A DNA stretch of 64,000 nucleotides from Apostichopus japonicus. Lineage: Eukaryota; Echinodermata; Holothuroidea; Aspidochirotida; Stichopodidae. Position numbers and translations under genes: made by a program. Location: assembly GCF_037975245.1 (NCBI RefSeq), contig NC_092577.1, forward strand, positions 20,458,898 through 20,522,897, given 5' to 3'. Every line of letters begins with the position of its first letter. The first letter of the stretch is position 1. The notes under the pieces were generated by a model. The model saw only the letters and a list, made by a program, of their open reading frames with translations, did no database searches and was not told the DNA's origin. Positions 33,423 through 44,047 of this stretch are shown here, piece by piece.

Positions 33423-34147
33423 TCATCGCAACATTTCATTTAGGATGGTGTCACATCTTTTGTATTTCAATTTGCTACCTCCATTGGTGTTGTCCACTGC
33501 ATTTCTCAGTTGCTGCATCTGATCGTTGTCAAGACCTTCTATTGAGTGACTGTCAACACCATCAATGGATACAGTTCTTCCCACTGTTTGCTCACTGCCG
33601 TCTTCAGCATTAGCCTCCAAGAGAGAACACAATTTTGCTTCTAGGTTGTCATCTTCCCCTTGAAACATCTCCCTTACTACTGTTGCTGTTGAGTTTGTGT
33701 TCTGTAGAAAACCATGTAGCCAAATTTGATGAGGTGTTCTACTTTGCTCTTTTCTAATTTTCTGGCTGTTCCACCCATTTCTGAACTGTTCCAGGAGCTG
33801 ATTGATTTCATCCACATAGACAAATTTCAGTGCAAACATTTCTGTGGGGCTGTCAATGTGTAAAAGGTCATTGTCTTCTAATTGATAAAATTATTTATAA
33901 AAAGTTGAAGTGACATCCTTGTGAACATCTCGCCACAGACGCTCGATTCTTTCATTATGTACTGATTGTACAGTGATGTGGCTTCCCCGTCCACTTCCTC
34001 TTAACAAATTCATGGGAAGGGCAACATCAATGTTTTCACTGCCATAGTCTGACCTGAACGACATCGGCTTGGTTACTTGTAGAACAATTTAAGTACACTA
34101 CCATGCGTGCATAACCGTCGATGCCACCATGTGTCACAAATCCCCAT
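33423..34147 (-). pseudogene. IS3-like DDE integrase-core protein (transposase-derived), broken
   Basis: The minus-strand exon starts after a TTTGTTTCACACAG acceptor. It encodes [20 protein letters not shown] (first catalytic Asp), then after a frame change [20 protein letters not shown] (second Asp), VHNERIERLWRDV (catalytic Glu), MFALKFVYVDEINQLLEQF, and RTPHQIWLHGF, with an acidic C-terminal tail ending at 33423. This domain order is that of the widespread animal integrase-core proteins with IS3-like DDE folds. The damage is a deletion of about 15 residues with frameshift between the first and second Asp, and an in-frame TAA before FYQLED. The last 138 codons remain open. Confidence 0.75.
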
Positions 34148-37135
34148 CTGTGTGAAACAAAACAAATCTTCATATCATTTACAGTACTAAAACTTATGTT
34201 TCGATCATGCCATGAGTTTCAGGTTTATTAGACATTTGGTTCTGTAATAATGGTGTAACAAGCAAAGCATGACAAAACAGTACAATAAAACAGAAGGAAC
34301 AAGAATGCAAAAATTGATTGAGGTTTGATGACTTAATTACACTAGACATCTGCTCGTTCACCAGAAATAGTTCTTCAAATATAAATGTCCTGAATAGCTT
34401 TTGGATCTACCAGTACACTATGGCATGTACAAAACACATCACTCTTCTGTGGAAAATCACCCACAATAAACAATAGGGGTCATGTAGTCAATGTGAGCAA
34501 CCTCACACCAACTATGAGAAGTATCCATTATTACTCCCTTCAAATATTGTGTTTAGGTTTTCAGAGTTGACCTCTGGTGACCTCAAAATGTTCTGAATTG
34601 TTGTTCTCAGTAAGATGAATGTAACTGACGGTATTCATAGCCCAGCCAACATGCCCAGCTGGGCTTAGAGGTAGTCTGTATTGGCCCCAAATTATAGCAT
34701 GTTATAATTTCTAGACGTTTTCAAAAAGTACTTTCCTGGAGGTCTTTACTATGCAAATTGTTCTCAGACATTCTAAATGAACACAAGATGACTAAATTTC
34801 CCAGTGAGGTAAATTTCTTGAAAAAAAAATATATCAAGAGTAAAGTAACCCATGTTTTGGCTAATGTCGTGTTTTCGGTTACTCTGGAGCCCACCCAAGC
34901 GCGGCCCAAACTGGGCAAACACTCTTATGATTTATGTTTATTTCTTACAAAATTCATGTTGTTGGCATTTTGTGTGTTATTGGGAGTTTTAAGTTAAAGG
35001 ATAGGCTATGTGATTACAGCTTAATGTTAATCTAAAATTTAGTTCAATTTTTGCTGGGCTGCAGCTGGACTATTGCTGGAGTTTCCCACTATTTGGAGCC
35101 TAGCTTGGGCCCTACTGGGCACTTCTTTGGACAAAAACTCTTCAGTTCATAAACCCAATTTTGTCAACCTTGACAAAAATAAAAGACAAAAATGAACATG
35201 TTTGTATCTGAAAAAATTTGAACTTTCACAAATAAATGTGTGTCATATATGGTATTCTACAGTGTGTAAACTAAATCCGTGCAGCTATTCAAATTCAAGT
35301 TTTCTCATAGCTTTCAGTCCAAACAGTATCTATTGGTGTGTTTAAGCATCGAATAAAAGCATCGAATAAAAAGTGAAACGGCTTGCCATACAGCCCGGAC
35401 TATATTTGCTGTGAGGTGGGGACACAATTTTCAGCGAATGTCTACATATGCTGGTACAAAGTGTCTCCGCGGACACTATTTACAGGGGGACACTCTGTAC
35501 TGTCACACCGCCTAATGTTCGAATCCCACGAGAAAATATGTCACCTTTGTTGTGGCAACATTGCAAAAAGGAATGTTCGCGAAAGACAAGCTTAGAATAC
35601 AATTAATACAGGTCTTGTTGAACTACATGTGGCAATTTGGAAAGTTAGTATTCTTATTCATCTGCGTCCATTACAAACAACTCCTCAAAAGCAGTATAAC
35701 ATAACTTGTGCCATTAATGAATGTTACAAACTATTTGTGTACTTTCTCTGTTGTACAGAATGGCAATACTTAGCGAAGATATATATTAACATGTTTGTCC
35801 AAAACAAGCCAACACCAGGCTGCAAAATCAGTTCTTGTGGACAATAGTTACAGTATGTAGCTAAGCCTGCGAAACATGGAATGTGTTTAACGGGTCTGAT
35901 CATTGACACTCTAGTTAGTTTGGACCTTTATACCAGCAGATCTTTGTGAGTCTTGTGTACTAAATGATTCAATCTTTCTATGATTGTGTTATTTGATGAG
36001 CATTTTCAAAATCTGTATTAGTAGCAGCTGTCTTTGAAGCCTGAACAGGCATGGTTCCATGAGGGATTGGTTAGGGGTGATCACCCCCGCCCCCCCCAAA
36101 AAAAACCTCCACCCCCAATAAACCTCTCAAATACATTTTTGGGGGGATAAATTAGTAGCCAGATATACGTAGGACAAAAAAAGGCATAGAATATATTGTA
36201 CATGGAAAAGTGGTTGAATCTTTGCAATGCAGAATAATTCCTGTATGGGATATGATATGCATTTGTGTTTTAACGGTATTTAATGACCCTCTTCTCCTAG
36301 GTCCATGCCACAGACTTGCTTACCATGTAAACTATTGGCCCCAATATCAAAGTCCAACATCTCCCAATGCCACTAAATCCCCCCCCCCCCAAGTAAAGGG
36401 TCTCTAGAGCTGCAGTGCCAGATGTTCATTATTTCTGATCAAACCATCCTATAGTGGTGTAGTATATCAGCGACACAACCATCAGATTCGCTGGTTCTAA
36501 CATGTGGTATTTATTTCACAGCCACCCAACCAGACTCTAGTATGAACAGATAGCACAGCAGCTAGTGAAGGAGTACCCTTGTCTTGCCCATACCACAATA
36601 CCTGCAGCCAAACCATACGTTAGATAACACAGAAATATTATGCAGTGAAAGGCAGTGTTATGTTAGTTAAGGGTAAAAAAATATTAAGGTACTGGTTTAG
36701 TTTATTACAGTGATTCATGCCTAAAATAAAATATAAAAAATATAATAAAATAATATAATAAATATAATAAAAACAATACTTTTAGAGTACACCGTTTAAA
36801 ATCAAGAACCGAAAAATCAAGTCCGAAGGAAAATGCATACCTCTTCATTACAGCGTGCTTGAAAATGGTAAATGAACCACAATGCATCATCACCATTGCA
36901 GAAAAAAAACAATATTTTTTTTCTCTGTAAAGTTACATTCACATGCACTTCAATGTTTGGAAGGTTATAATGATTCAGTAAATGTTGCCTACACTTCTGA
37001 AAGTGCAAAAAAGACTAGCTGTTTGAGCATATTGGCAAATGACAATCCCTGACCATTTCATTTATTGTCCATAGTAATGCCAGTTTTTGTCAATAATGTA
37101 CCTGTGTAAGCGGAAACATTAATTTATCCCCATAG
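34148..37135. other. Unassigned DNA with scattered repeats
   Basis: No exon is firmly supported. It holds one AGGTCA-type repeat copy (about 34480-34580), a GTGTCTCCGCGGACAC palindrome (35460-35475), C-runs near 36085 and 36381, and an (ATAAAAT)-type AT-rich stretch at 36722-36775. Confidence 0.4.
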
Positions 37136-37293
37136 GACTACTGGAAACTGAAACTGTCAGACAAGTTTAGAAATGAAAGGAAGAGCATCCGTTCTGGATC
37201 ATCAGAAGACATCAGTCAACCTAAGAAAGCCAAACGCTTGCCTTCTCTTTCCAATCCTGGAGAGGACTCGAAATATATTGCTGCACATATAAG
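37136..37293 (+). CDS. SAMD3-like gene exon: basic YWK...KFRNERK segment
   Basis: Acceptor TTATCCCCATAG, donor ATAAG|GTAATA, phase 0 in and 2 out. Encodes DYWKLKLSDKFRNERKSIRS, then a Lys/Arg-rich patch (PKKAKRLPSL) that could act as a nuclear localisation signal, and EDSKYIAAHIR. This pattern (YWK-x-K-x-x-x-K-x-x-N-x-R plus a basic linker) occurs in SAMD3-like proteins, a multi-copy family of fish and marine invertebrates with no established biochemical role. No SAM domain exon was found upstream. Confidence 0.6.
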
Positions 37294-37489
37294 GTAATAA
37301 CAACCTAATGCTCTATACAGTTAGTGCTGTTTGAACTCTGTTGACAGTACATGTTATTTACAATGAATTCTTCTATTCCTGACATCAGGAGGGAGGTCAC
37401 TACTTTAAATGTGTTATGTATACTTTTTGAAGTGGCTTAAAACCAAACATACATCAAATATATAGAAGTCATTATCACCATAAATTTTA

Positions 37490-37620
37490 TAGATGACAAA
37501 AATTGCCATATTAAGTACAAGGAGATCCTTGTTTGTGGCGAAGGTCAAAGGTCATTTGTTGTCAACAGGGGTCAAATTAAAAACTTTGTATACACAACAT
37601 CTATTGCTGAGTACAAGAAG
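37490..37620. repeat. Dispersed repeat with perfect DR1 motif
   Basis: Contains AGGTCAAAGGTCA (37545-37557), a direct repeat of AGGTCA spaced by one base. It is followed by AACAGGGGTCAAATTAAAAA and CACAACATCT, as in the other family copies. Confidence 0.65.
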
Positions 37621-37708
37621 GCTTTAAGTGTCTGTTTCGGTCATCAACTGCGGATGTTTAAAAATTACAGTTGAATTGCAAATATTGAGGATTTTCTACT
37701 TAACTTAG

Positions 37709-37838
37709 CTGGATGCTGACCAGGGGAAGGTTACTAAGCTTATGGAGATAACATTTGGAGAGACCGAAGGATATGAACAATAAAATGCTCATCCTCCACA
37801 TGAAGGAAAAGTACCCATTCCTGTTCACTTTAACTGAG
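37709..37838 (+). CDS. SAMD3-like gene exon: KLMEITF...YPFLF segment, frame-broken
   Basis: Acceptor TACTTAACTTAG, donor ACTGAG|GTATGA. The first half reads VTKLMEITFGE; the second half, one frame over, reads RPKDMNNKMLILHMKEKYPF then LFTLTE and leaves in phase 0. Together they match the SAMD3-like pattern of L-M-x-x-T-F ... R-R ... Y-P. The frame change lies at 37757-37766. Its entry phase does not match the 37293 donor, so an exon or another indel is missing between them. Confidence 0.5.
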
Positions 37839-38183
37839 GTATGAAGAATATGTAACTCCAAATATCATAATTCTTCTAGCTGACGACCAGGGAGTACTTC
37901 TAGAAGCGTAATTAGGAACAGTAAATCATATAATCTGAAAGTTGGCCTTTTGAGTGAGGCTGTAGTGGTATTTGAGGTCACCTGTTAAAGCTGAATTGTT
38001 TGAAAAGTGAGCCTGTGTATTACACAAATATTTCGCTTAGCGTAGTAAAGGAAAAGCATAAATAATTTGCTCGTTAAGGTGGGGTTCCCCTGAATCTACC
38101 TCATTGGCCTCTGAATTGTCTCGGGCAGTAATAATCCAAATTGTAGTAGTATTATAAGGGCACATGTTGAGTTAATTCAGAGT

Positions 38184-38196
38184 ACTCATGTATTGC
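38184..38196. repeat. Target-site duplication of LINE, left copy
   Basis: ACTCATGTATTGC occurs here and at 42166-42178, directly flanking the LINE on both sides. Confidence 0.9.
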
Positions 38197-38202
38197 CCTC
38201 TC

Positions 38203-41200
38203 ATGGCCCATACATTTTCAGTTGCCACCTTGAACGTGAATGGCATGAGGGATCATCGCAAGCGCAGTCGCATTTTCCAATATTGTATTTCAATGGAAGT
38301 CGACTGCGTTTGCCTACAAGAAACACATATTTTGGAAGAAGATGTCCCTCTATGGGCCTATGAGTGGGGTGGTGGGCTGCATGCTTCGTTTGGTTCGTCT
38401 TCATCCTGTGGCACTGTCATCCTCCTGTCACCTCGTCAGGCGGGTTGTGCCACTAGGGTGGAGACAGATCACGAGGGCCGATTGGTTTGCATTCTTTTCA
38501 AGTATCCACAGGGTAACATCTCCCTTTGCAATGTGTATGCTCCCAATCGGCCTTCTTCTAGACGAGATTTTTTTAATACACTGCCTTCCTTTGTTCCTGG
38601 TAGTGCTCCATGTGTCATGGTCGGAGACTTTAACTGTGTCCCAGACTCGGGTCTTGACAGACTCGGGGCTTCTGTGTCTGCTAGTCCCGACGCTGGGATC
38701 ACAGAATTGGACAGATTCACTTCCGCACACCTTTTAGCCGATGTCTGGAGGCGTATACACCCGTGTAGTACGGTGTATACGTGGGTGAGGCCTAACGGAG
38801 AAGATGCCTCCAGGATAGATCGAGCGTATGCGCCCGTAAGTTTTAAATTTTCGGGTTGCGAGACGCTCAGCTGTCCGCTCTCTGACCATGACACTGTGGT
38901 AGCACGTTTTGTTTTGCCTTCCATTTTCCCGATCGGGCGGGGCCTATGGAAGCTTAACTGTCGGATTCTTGGCGAGGCAGAATTCCGCCAAGGTTTCGAG
39001 ACCAGGTACAAAGGATGGCAAACATTGAAGCCGGCCTTTGCTTCTACATCCCAGTGGTGGGATAATATCAAGTTGCGCATCAAACGCTACGCAATTCAGT
39101 ATTGCGTGACCCGCGCACGGCGTCGAAGAGAAAAATTCTCGAAGCTGTGCGCGGAGGTGAAGTTTGGCGACCCTTCGGCAGTCATCGCTTTGCAGACGTA
39201 TCTCGATGAAAAGTACCACGGTGCCCGCGTCAGGGCCCGTGTCGAAGCGGTGGAAGCCGAGGAGCGCCCTTCACTGAGGTTTTACCAGTCCGTTAGCTCA
39301 TCGGCGGGAGACAGACGCGTCCCGTCTGTGCGCGCTACCGATGGGACCGTGGTCAGTGACCCTCACGGCATTGTCCGTGTATATAGAGAGTATTATTCGA
39401 GTTTGTTTACGCGTGGCAATGTCGACTTGTCGGCACAGTCTGATTTATTGAGGGGAATCTCAAAAACCGTTCCCCACGATGTCAATGATATTTTGGGGGG
39501 CGGAATAACCACTGTTGAGCTTTGGAAGGCGCTTTCGAAGATGAAGAATGGCAAGTCCCCGGGTTCGGACGGGCTTCCGAGGGAGTTCTACCGAACCTTC
39601 TGGGCAATAATAGGACCCGACATCAGAGCCGTCTTCGAGGACGCCTTCCAAAACGGACTGTTAAACCAAAGTCAACGTCTGGGCATGATTACTTTGCTGC
39701 CAAAGTCTGGGGACCCCTTGGATCCCCATAACAAGCGTCCGATCACCTTGCTAAATGTGGACTACAAGTTGCTGGCTAAGGCTTTGTGCAACCGCCTTGC
39801 ACTGGCTATGCCGCATCTTGTTGGTGATCTCCAGACTTGTGCAGTGAAGGGTCATTGCATCCAGCAGAACTTGTGGTTGATGCGCGACTTGACCGACTTT
39901 GTTATTGAGCGTGATCTGCCATGTGCATTGGTGTCTCTGGACCAGCAGAAGGCCTTTGACATGGTGGATCGCGGTTTTTTAATGAATGTATTGGAGACGT
40001 TTCAGTTGCACCCAAATTTTCGTAAATGGATTTCTGTTTTGTATGAACAAAGTTTCAGTTCTGTTATCGTAAATGGGTTTTGTTCGGAGGTTTTTAACGT
40101 AGAGAGGGGGGTGCGCCAGGGGTGCCCTCTGTCTCCATTACTTTATGTTTTGTTTAGCGAGTCCCTCTCTCGTCTTTTGGAAAGGGACTCCAAACTTGTT
40201 CCATTCGTTGTGCCAGGGGGTGCCAAAGTGAAATGCGCTCAATATGCAGATGACGTGACATGTATTGTTTCGAGTCTCGGCTCCTTTCGCGCACTCTCGC
40301 AGGATCTATCTATTTTTGAGAGAGCTACCGGGGCGAAGTTGAATCCAGAAAAGACAAAGGGCCTTCGTCTTGGTAGCTGGAGATACAGAGACTTACCATT
40401 CGGTGCGTCGTGGTCGGATCAGAATATCAAAATTAACGGTATATGGTTCGGCTACGATGCACCTTGTGATGTCACCTGGAACGAGAGGGCTGAGGTATTT
40501 CAGAGCAGACTCGAAACCTTTGGCACCCGCTGGCTTTCGATCTTGGGGAAAGTCACTGTTATTAATCGTTTCGTTTCGCCCATCTTGTGGTACCCGGGCG
40601 CGGTGTACCCTATTCCGCGTCGCGTCCTGGTACGGTTGGAGAGGGCGATTTTTTCATTCATATGGTCTGGGGGTACAGAGCTTGTCAAGAGGGCGGTATT
40701 GTACCAAAAACTGGAGAAGGGGGGACTAGGGATGGTTCATCTGGGAAGTAAATTGACCTTTTTGTTATTTAAGCAGTTGTTTGTAGCGGTAACTGACCCA
40801 GGGTTGCCTTGTTCATATTTTGTACGTTTTTGGGGCGGTTTGCACCTGCGTCGATGGGTCCCGGCGCTGTTTAGCAACAGAGAACCGCATAGTAGTACTC
40901 CAAACAGGGTGGTGCGTGTCATCTGCTCCGCTCTGATTGAGTTGCCCCCTGTTGACCTGTCACAGCCGGCCCTCGTTCACAGTTCGTTGAGGGATAAGGC
41001 CTTGAATGCAACTTTTGTCCAGGGACGTCATTCTGCCGAAGTATGGCGTTCGGTGCATTCAAAGCTGAATGGTTACAGGCTCCGTGATCTTGCATGGAGA
41101 GTTGCACACGGTGCCTTGGTGACCAACCTAAAAAGATATCATTGGCGATTGGGTGATGGACTGTGCCCTAGGACCGGCTGTGACAGCTTAGAGAGTACTG

Positions 41201-41999
41201 CTTATGTTTTTTGGTATTGTTACTTTGTAGTAAACTTATGGGAGTGGTTCTGGACCGACCGTGTTACGGGAGACCGTTCATGGTCGGTAGGGCAGGGCTT
41301 TATTTTATATGGGGTAGACCCTCCAGTGCTTTTTACGTGACCCGTCATACGGGATACAAAACGTCACGGCCAAACGGCACTACCAAACCATCCCATTCTT
41401 ACAAACGAACCTCAGGTCAAGCGAGCCAAAAAAAAAAAAAAGTACATACGCTCACCGACCTGCAGAGACAAAACGCCCAACCCCCCACTGAAATATTAAA
41501 AAACTACAAAAGGACGACCAGCACGCAGCGAAACAAAACACCCTTCCCCAGCACACCACCGTCCAAAAAAGGCAGCCCTAGATAAACGGCGAAAATCGCC
41601 TTCAACCTCAAGGCGAATGTCAGACTTCACCGCCTCCAGGACTGCCTGCCAACTGGCAAATTTCCCCCTAAAAACAACATCACATCTATTCCTCCAAATA
41701 AGTTTTTTTACAACAGAACAAACATAAACCCTCCAGTTTGTTCGGTAGCTGTGTTGCACCGCATCATTTTTGTTTGCTCTATTGTAAAAAAACATGTTTG
41801 GCGGAGTAGGTGTAATTTGGTTTTTAGGGGGAAATTTGCCAGTTGGCAGGCAGTCCTGGAGCCGGTGAAGTCCGACATTCGCCTTCAGATTGAAGGCGAT
41901 TTTCGCCGTTTATCTGGGGCTGCCTTTTTTGGACGCTGGTGTGCTGGGGAGGGGTTTTTCGTTTCGCTGCGTGCGGGTCGTCCTTCTGTACGTTTTTGA
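38203..41999 (+). CDS. LINE ORF2: AP-endonuclease/reverse transcriptase, split by nested insertion
   Basis: Open from MAHTFSVATLNVNGM (38203) to 41327, and again in matching frame from 41738 to 41999 beyond the nested insertion: about 1128 codons in all. Domains: AP-like endonuclease (about 1-230; QETHIL, VMVGDFNC, SDHDTV), a basic linker, and reverse transcriptase (about 480-770) with motif A Asp580 (VSLDQQKAFD), VRQGCPLSPLLY and YADD at 681-684. The C-terminal knuckle (CPRTGCDSL ... W-x-C) has Tyr where the 54.9 kb copy has its zinc-binding His, and CYF for CPF. The enzyme would nick DNA and copy LINE RNA at the nick. The absence of other stops over 3.1 kb shows recent arrival. Confidence 0.93.
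41328..41727 (-). mobile_element. Nested same-family LINE 3' fragment (400 bp)
   Basis: Reverse-oriented LINE 3' end, starting GCTTTTTACGTGACCCGTC. It is flanked by ACCCTCCAGT on both sides (41318-41327 and 41728-41737). The ORF2 frame on either side matches once the insertion and one duplication copy are discounted. The duplication rules out simple twin priming as the cause of the inverted segment. Confidence 0.9.
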
Positions 42000-42310
42000 A
42001 TGTTTCAGTGGGGGGGGGGGGTTGGGCGTTTTGTCTCTGCAGGTCGGCGGGCGCATGTTTTTTTGGGCTCCCTAGACCTTAGTTTCGTTTGTCAGAATGG
42101 GATGGTTCGGTAGTGCCGTTTGGCCGTGACGTTTTGTATCCCGCATGGCGGGTCACGTAAAAAGCACTCATGTATTGCAATTAGCTATTGAAAGTTTACA
42201 TATTTAGTATTGCACAGGCAGAAACAACTGATTAGTTAGTAGTTGTTTTTGTATTCAATTAAATTTTTGTGTATCATGCTTAAACATTTATTGACATTTA
42301 CTGTTTTTAG

Positions 42311-42462
42311 ATTCATAATAAATTTACAAGAATTACAGGGATTGCAGCAATTGATGCAATTATCTCAAGCGACATCAAGTCATTCCGAGAGGGAATTCTC
42401 AACTTCAAGAAGATAGCAATTAACAAAGCAGACACTTCTGTAACAGTGGAAAAGGCTGAAGG
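42311..42462 (+). CDS. SAMD3-like gene exon: FTRITG segment
   Basis: Acceptor ACTGTTTTTAG, donor GCTGAAG|GTAGTT. It enters in phase 0, matching the 37838 donor, and leaves in phase 1. Encodes IHNKFTRITGIAAIDAIISS then DIKSFREGILNFKKIAINKA. The join TLTE|IHNKFTRITG fits the family pattern (Y-P ... E-F-x-R-I-T). So the LINE at 38197-42165 sits in the intron between these two exons. The following exon was not found; the Gypsy element begins 48 bp downstream. Confidence 0.6.
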
Positions 42463-42509
42463 TAGTTATATGCAGACGCTAACTCTGCAGTTCTTCTGGG
42501 ATTGGGAAT

Positions 42510-42620
42510 TGTTACAATTTGTACTCACTAATTGCTAAATGAATGCAAACAAAATACAGATAAGCATGGTGGGTGCACTGAACTACAAATTCTTCCAGTG
42601 TCTTCCAGGCACACGTTACA
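42510..42620 (-). repeat. 3' LTR of the Gypsy element (111 bp, shortened)
   Basis: Matches the 5' LTR but lacks two internal blocks of about 35-40 bp (after GCAAACA and after GTGTCTT). Ends are TGTTACAATT and CACACGTTACA in plus orientation. Confidence 0.9.
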
Positions 42621-42739
42621 TTTTTCCTTCTTTAAAGAAAACTAAAACACGCTTAAAGTTGATAAATGACTTAAAGTTAGATATGGTCTACTTGCACCAT
42701 TAATAAAACAATAATACTTAACAATACTTTTAGGCTTAA

Positions 42740-43885
42740 CTAATCACAACAACAGTGACATCCGGTTTTATGTTTTACAATACGCTGGCTACGTCTCAGA
42801 ACTGGTGGATCTGGAGTTTCATTTGGGGTGTTTTGTCTTGAAGAATCGGGTTGGCTCGCGTCATCTGTAGCTGCTGTTTGTAGTTGTTCGAAACACAGCT
42901 CGCTTCGTTCGATGAGTGATTCTTTTGACAAGCGAAGGTATTTTCTGTTCCTTTGAAATTCATGACCGTCTTCTGTTTGGACTTTGTATGAGCGTTCGCG
43001 TACTTTGCTGATGACTTTCGCTTTTTCCCATTTCTCCTTTGTGTTTGTAGGTTGGATGCGAACTGTTTGTCCTTCATGAAGCGTCGGAAGTGTTTGCGCT
43101 CCTTTGTTATAATAGTATTGCTGTTTCTCCTTTCTTTTCTTTTTTCGTTGCAATGTGTTTCTCACTACTTTTGGTCTGAGGAGCTTGCTTGCAGTTGTTC
43201 TAGTTCTAGTTCTCCTGCTGTAGTGTCTCTGAGCCTGTGAACTATCGAGTCCTTCAGTTGGGGTTTTGCGCCAACTAAGAAGACTGAGATAGTAGTCTTC
43301 CTTTTGTGCCTTTGATTTCTTGATGAGGTTTTTTGCTGTTTTTATGGCATACTCAACTTTACCATTGCTCTGAGCATGGTACGGTGAACTTGTTACATGA
43401 TCAAATTGGTAAAGTGCAGCAAATTGTTCAAATGCATGTGACGAGAATGGTGGTCCATTGTCGGATTGTAGTTTGACTGGAATTCCGTGACTGGCGAAGT
43501 ACTTCTTGAGAACGTTGATATCCGAAGGAGCATCCTTTTTGTGTGTAAGCTTTTCCACTTCAAACAGATCTGCAAAGTAATCCACAATGCACAGATAATC
43601 AGTATTGCCCAAGGTGAATATGTGAACACCTATTTTCAATCCTGGCTGTTCTGGAATGTCATGACTGATGAGAGGGTGTTTGGGTTGTTTCATGCAGTAC
43701 GAGTTGCAAATACTGCATTGCTCTATGTAGTCCTTTTTTTTGTCTTTGTTCATCCCTGGCCAGTAGACAGTATCACGGGCACGTCTAAGTGTACTTTCTA
43801 TGCCTGTGTGTGCTTGGTGAAGTTTCTGCTTGATACTGCCTCTGATACTGGTTGGAATTACACACCGAAGGCCTTTAAAGATCAC
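42740..43885 (-). pseudogene. Gypsy integrase with altered catalytic residue
   Basis: Open frame of 381 codons. HHCC zinc-binding region: HQAHTGIESTLRRARDTVYW ... CSICNSYC. The core shows KIGVHIFTLGNTDYL, where the first catalytic Asp of the DDE triad is expected but His is present (near 43620), then QSDNGPPFSS (second Asp) and NGKVEYAIKTAKN (Glu). A basic C-terminal domain with GQTVRIQP and a tail ending RRSQRIVKHKTG follow. A short divergent patch (QAQRHYSRRTRTRTT) suggests paired indels. Without the first Asp strand transfer should fail. Confidence 0.88.
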
Positions 43886-44047
43886 TCCATTTTGTTAGGA
43901 TAGTTCATCGCGAACTTGGAAATATGGACCTGTTCCAGGTGTCAGGTTTGACTTGGCTTCAGGCCACCCATTAGTGATAAGTTCTCTAAGAACTTGACAT
44001 GTGTGGGCTTTTGTCGTGGCGGTTTGTATTTCTTTCAAAGTAACTTT

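Larger units (their letters stand above)
38197..42165 (+). mobile_element. Young Tx1/L1-type LINE, truncated just before ORF2
   Basis: Begins 6 bp before the ORF2 ATG and ends at the family terminus ...GGTCACGTAAAAAGC, flanked by a 13 bp duplication. ORF1 and the 5'UTR are missing. ATTGC at the 5' junction is shared by target and element, which suggests microhomology-assisted attachment. The 3' end has no poly(A) tail but carries a CCCGC-ATG-GCGGG hairpin 15-30 bases from the terminus. It is inserted in an intron of the SAMD3-like gene and interrupted by a 400 bp insertion of its own family at 41328. Confidence 0.92.

Noticed and set aside
35505-35535. tRNA T-arm (GTTCGAATCCC)
   Set aside because: No A box or cloverleaf upstream within the needed distance.
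38469-39083. 204-codon minus-strand frame (also at 56998-57612 plus)
   Set aside because: Antisense to LINE ORF2 endonuclease in both copies; long only because of codon bias of the sense gene.
41328-41727. Twin-priming inversion of the LINE 3' end
   Set aside because: A perfect 10 bp duplication flanks it and the host frame matches on both sides, so it is a separate insertion.
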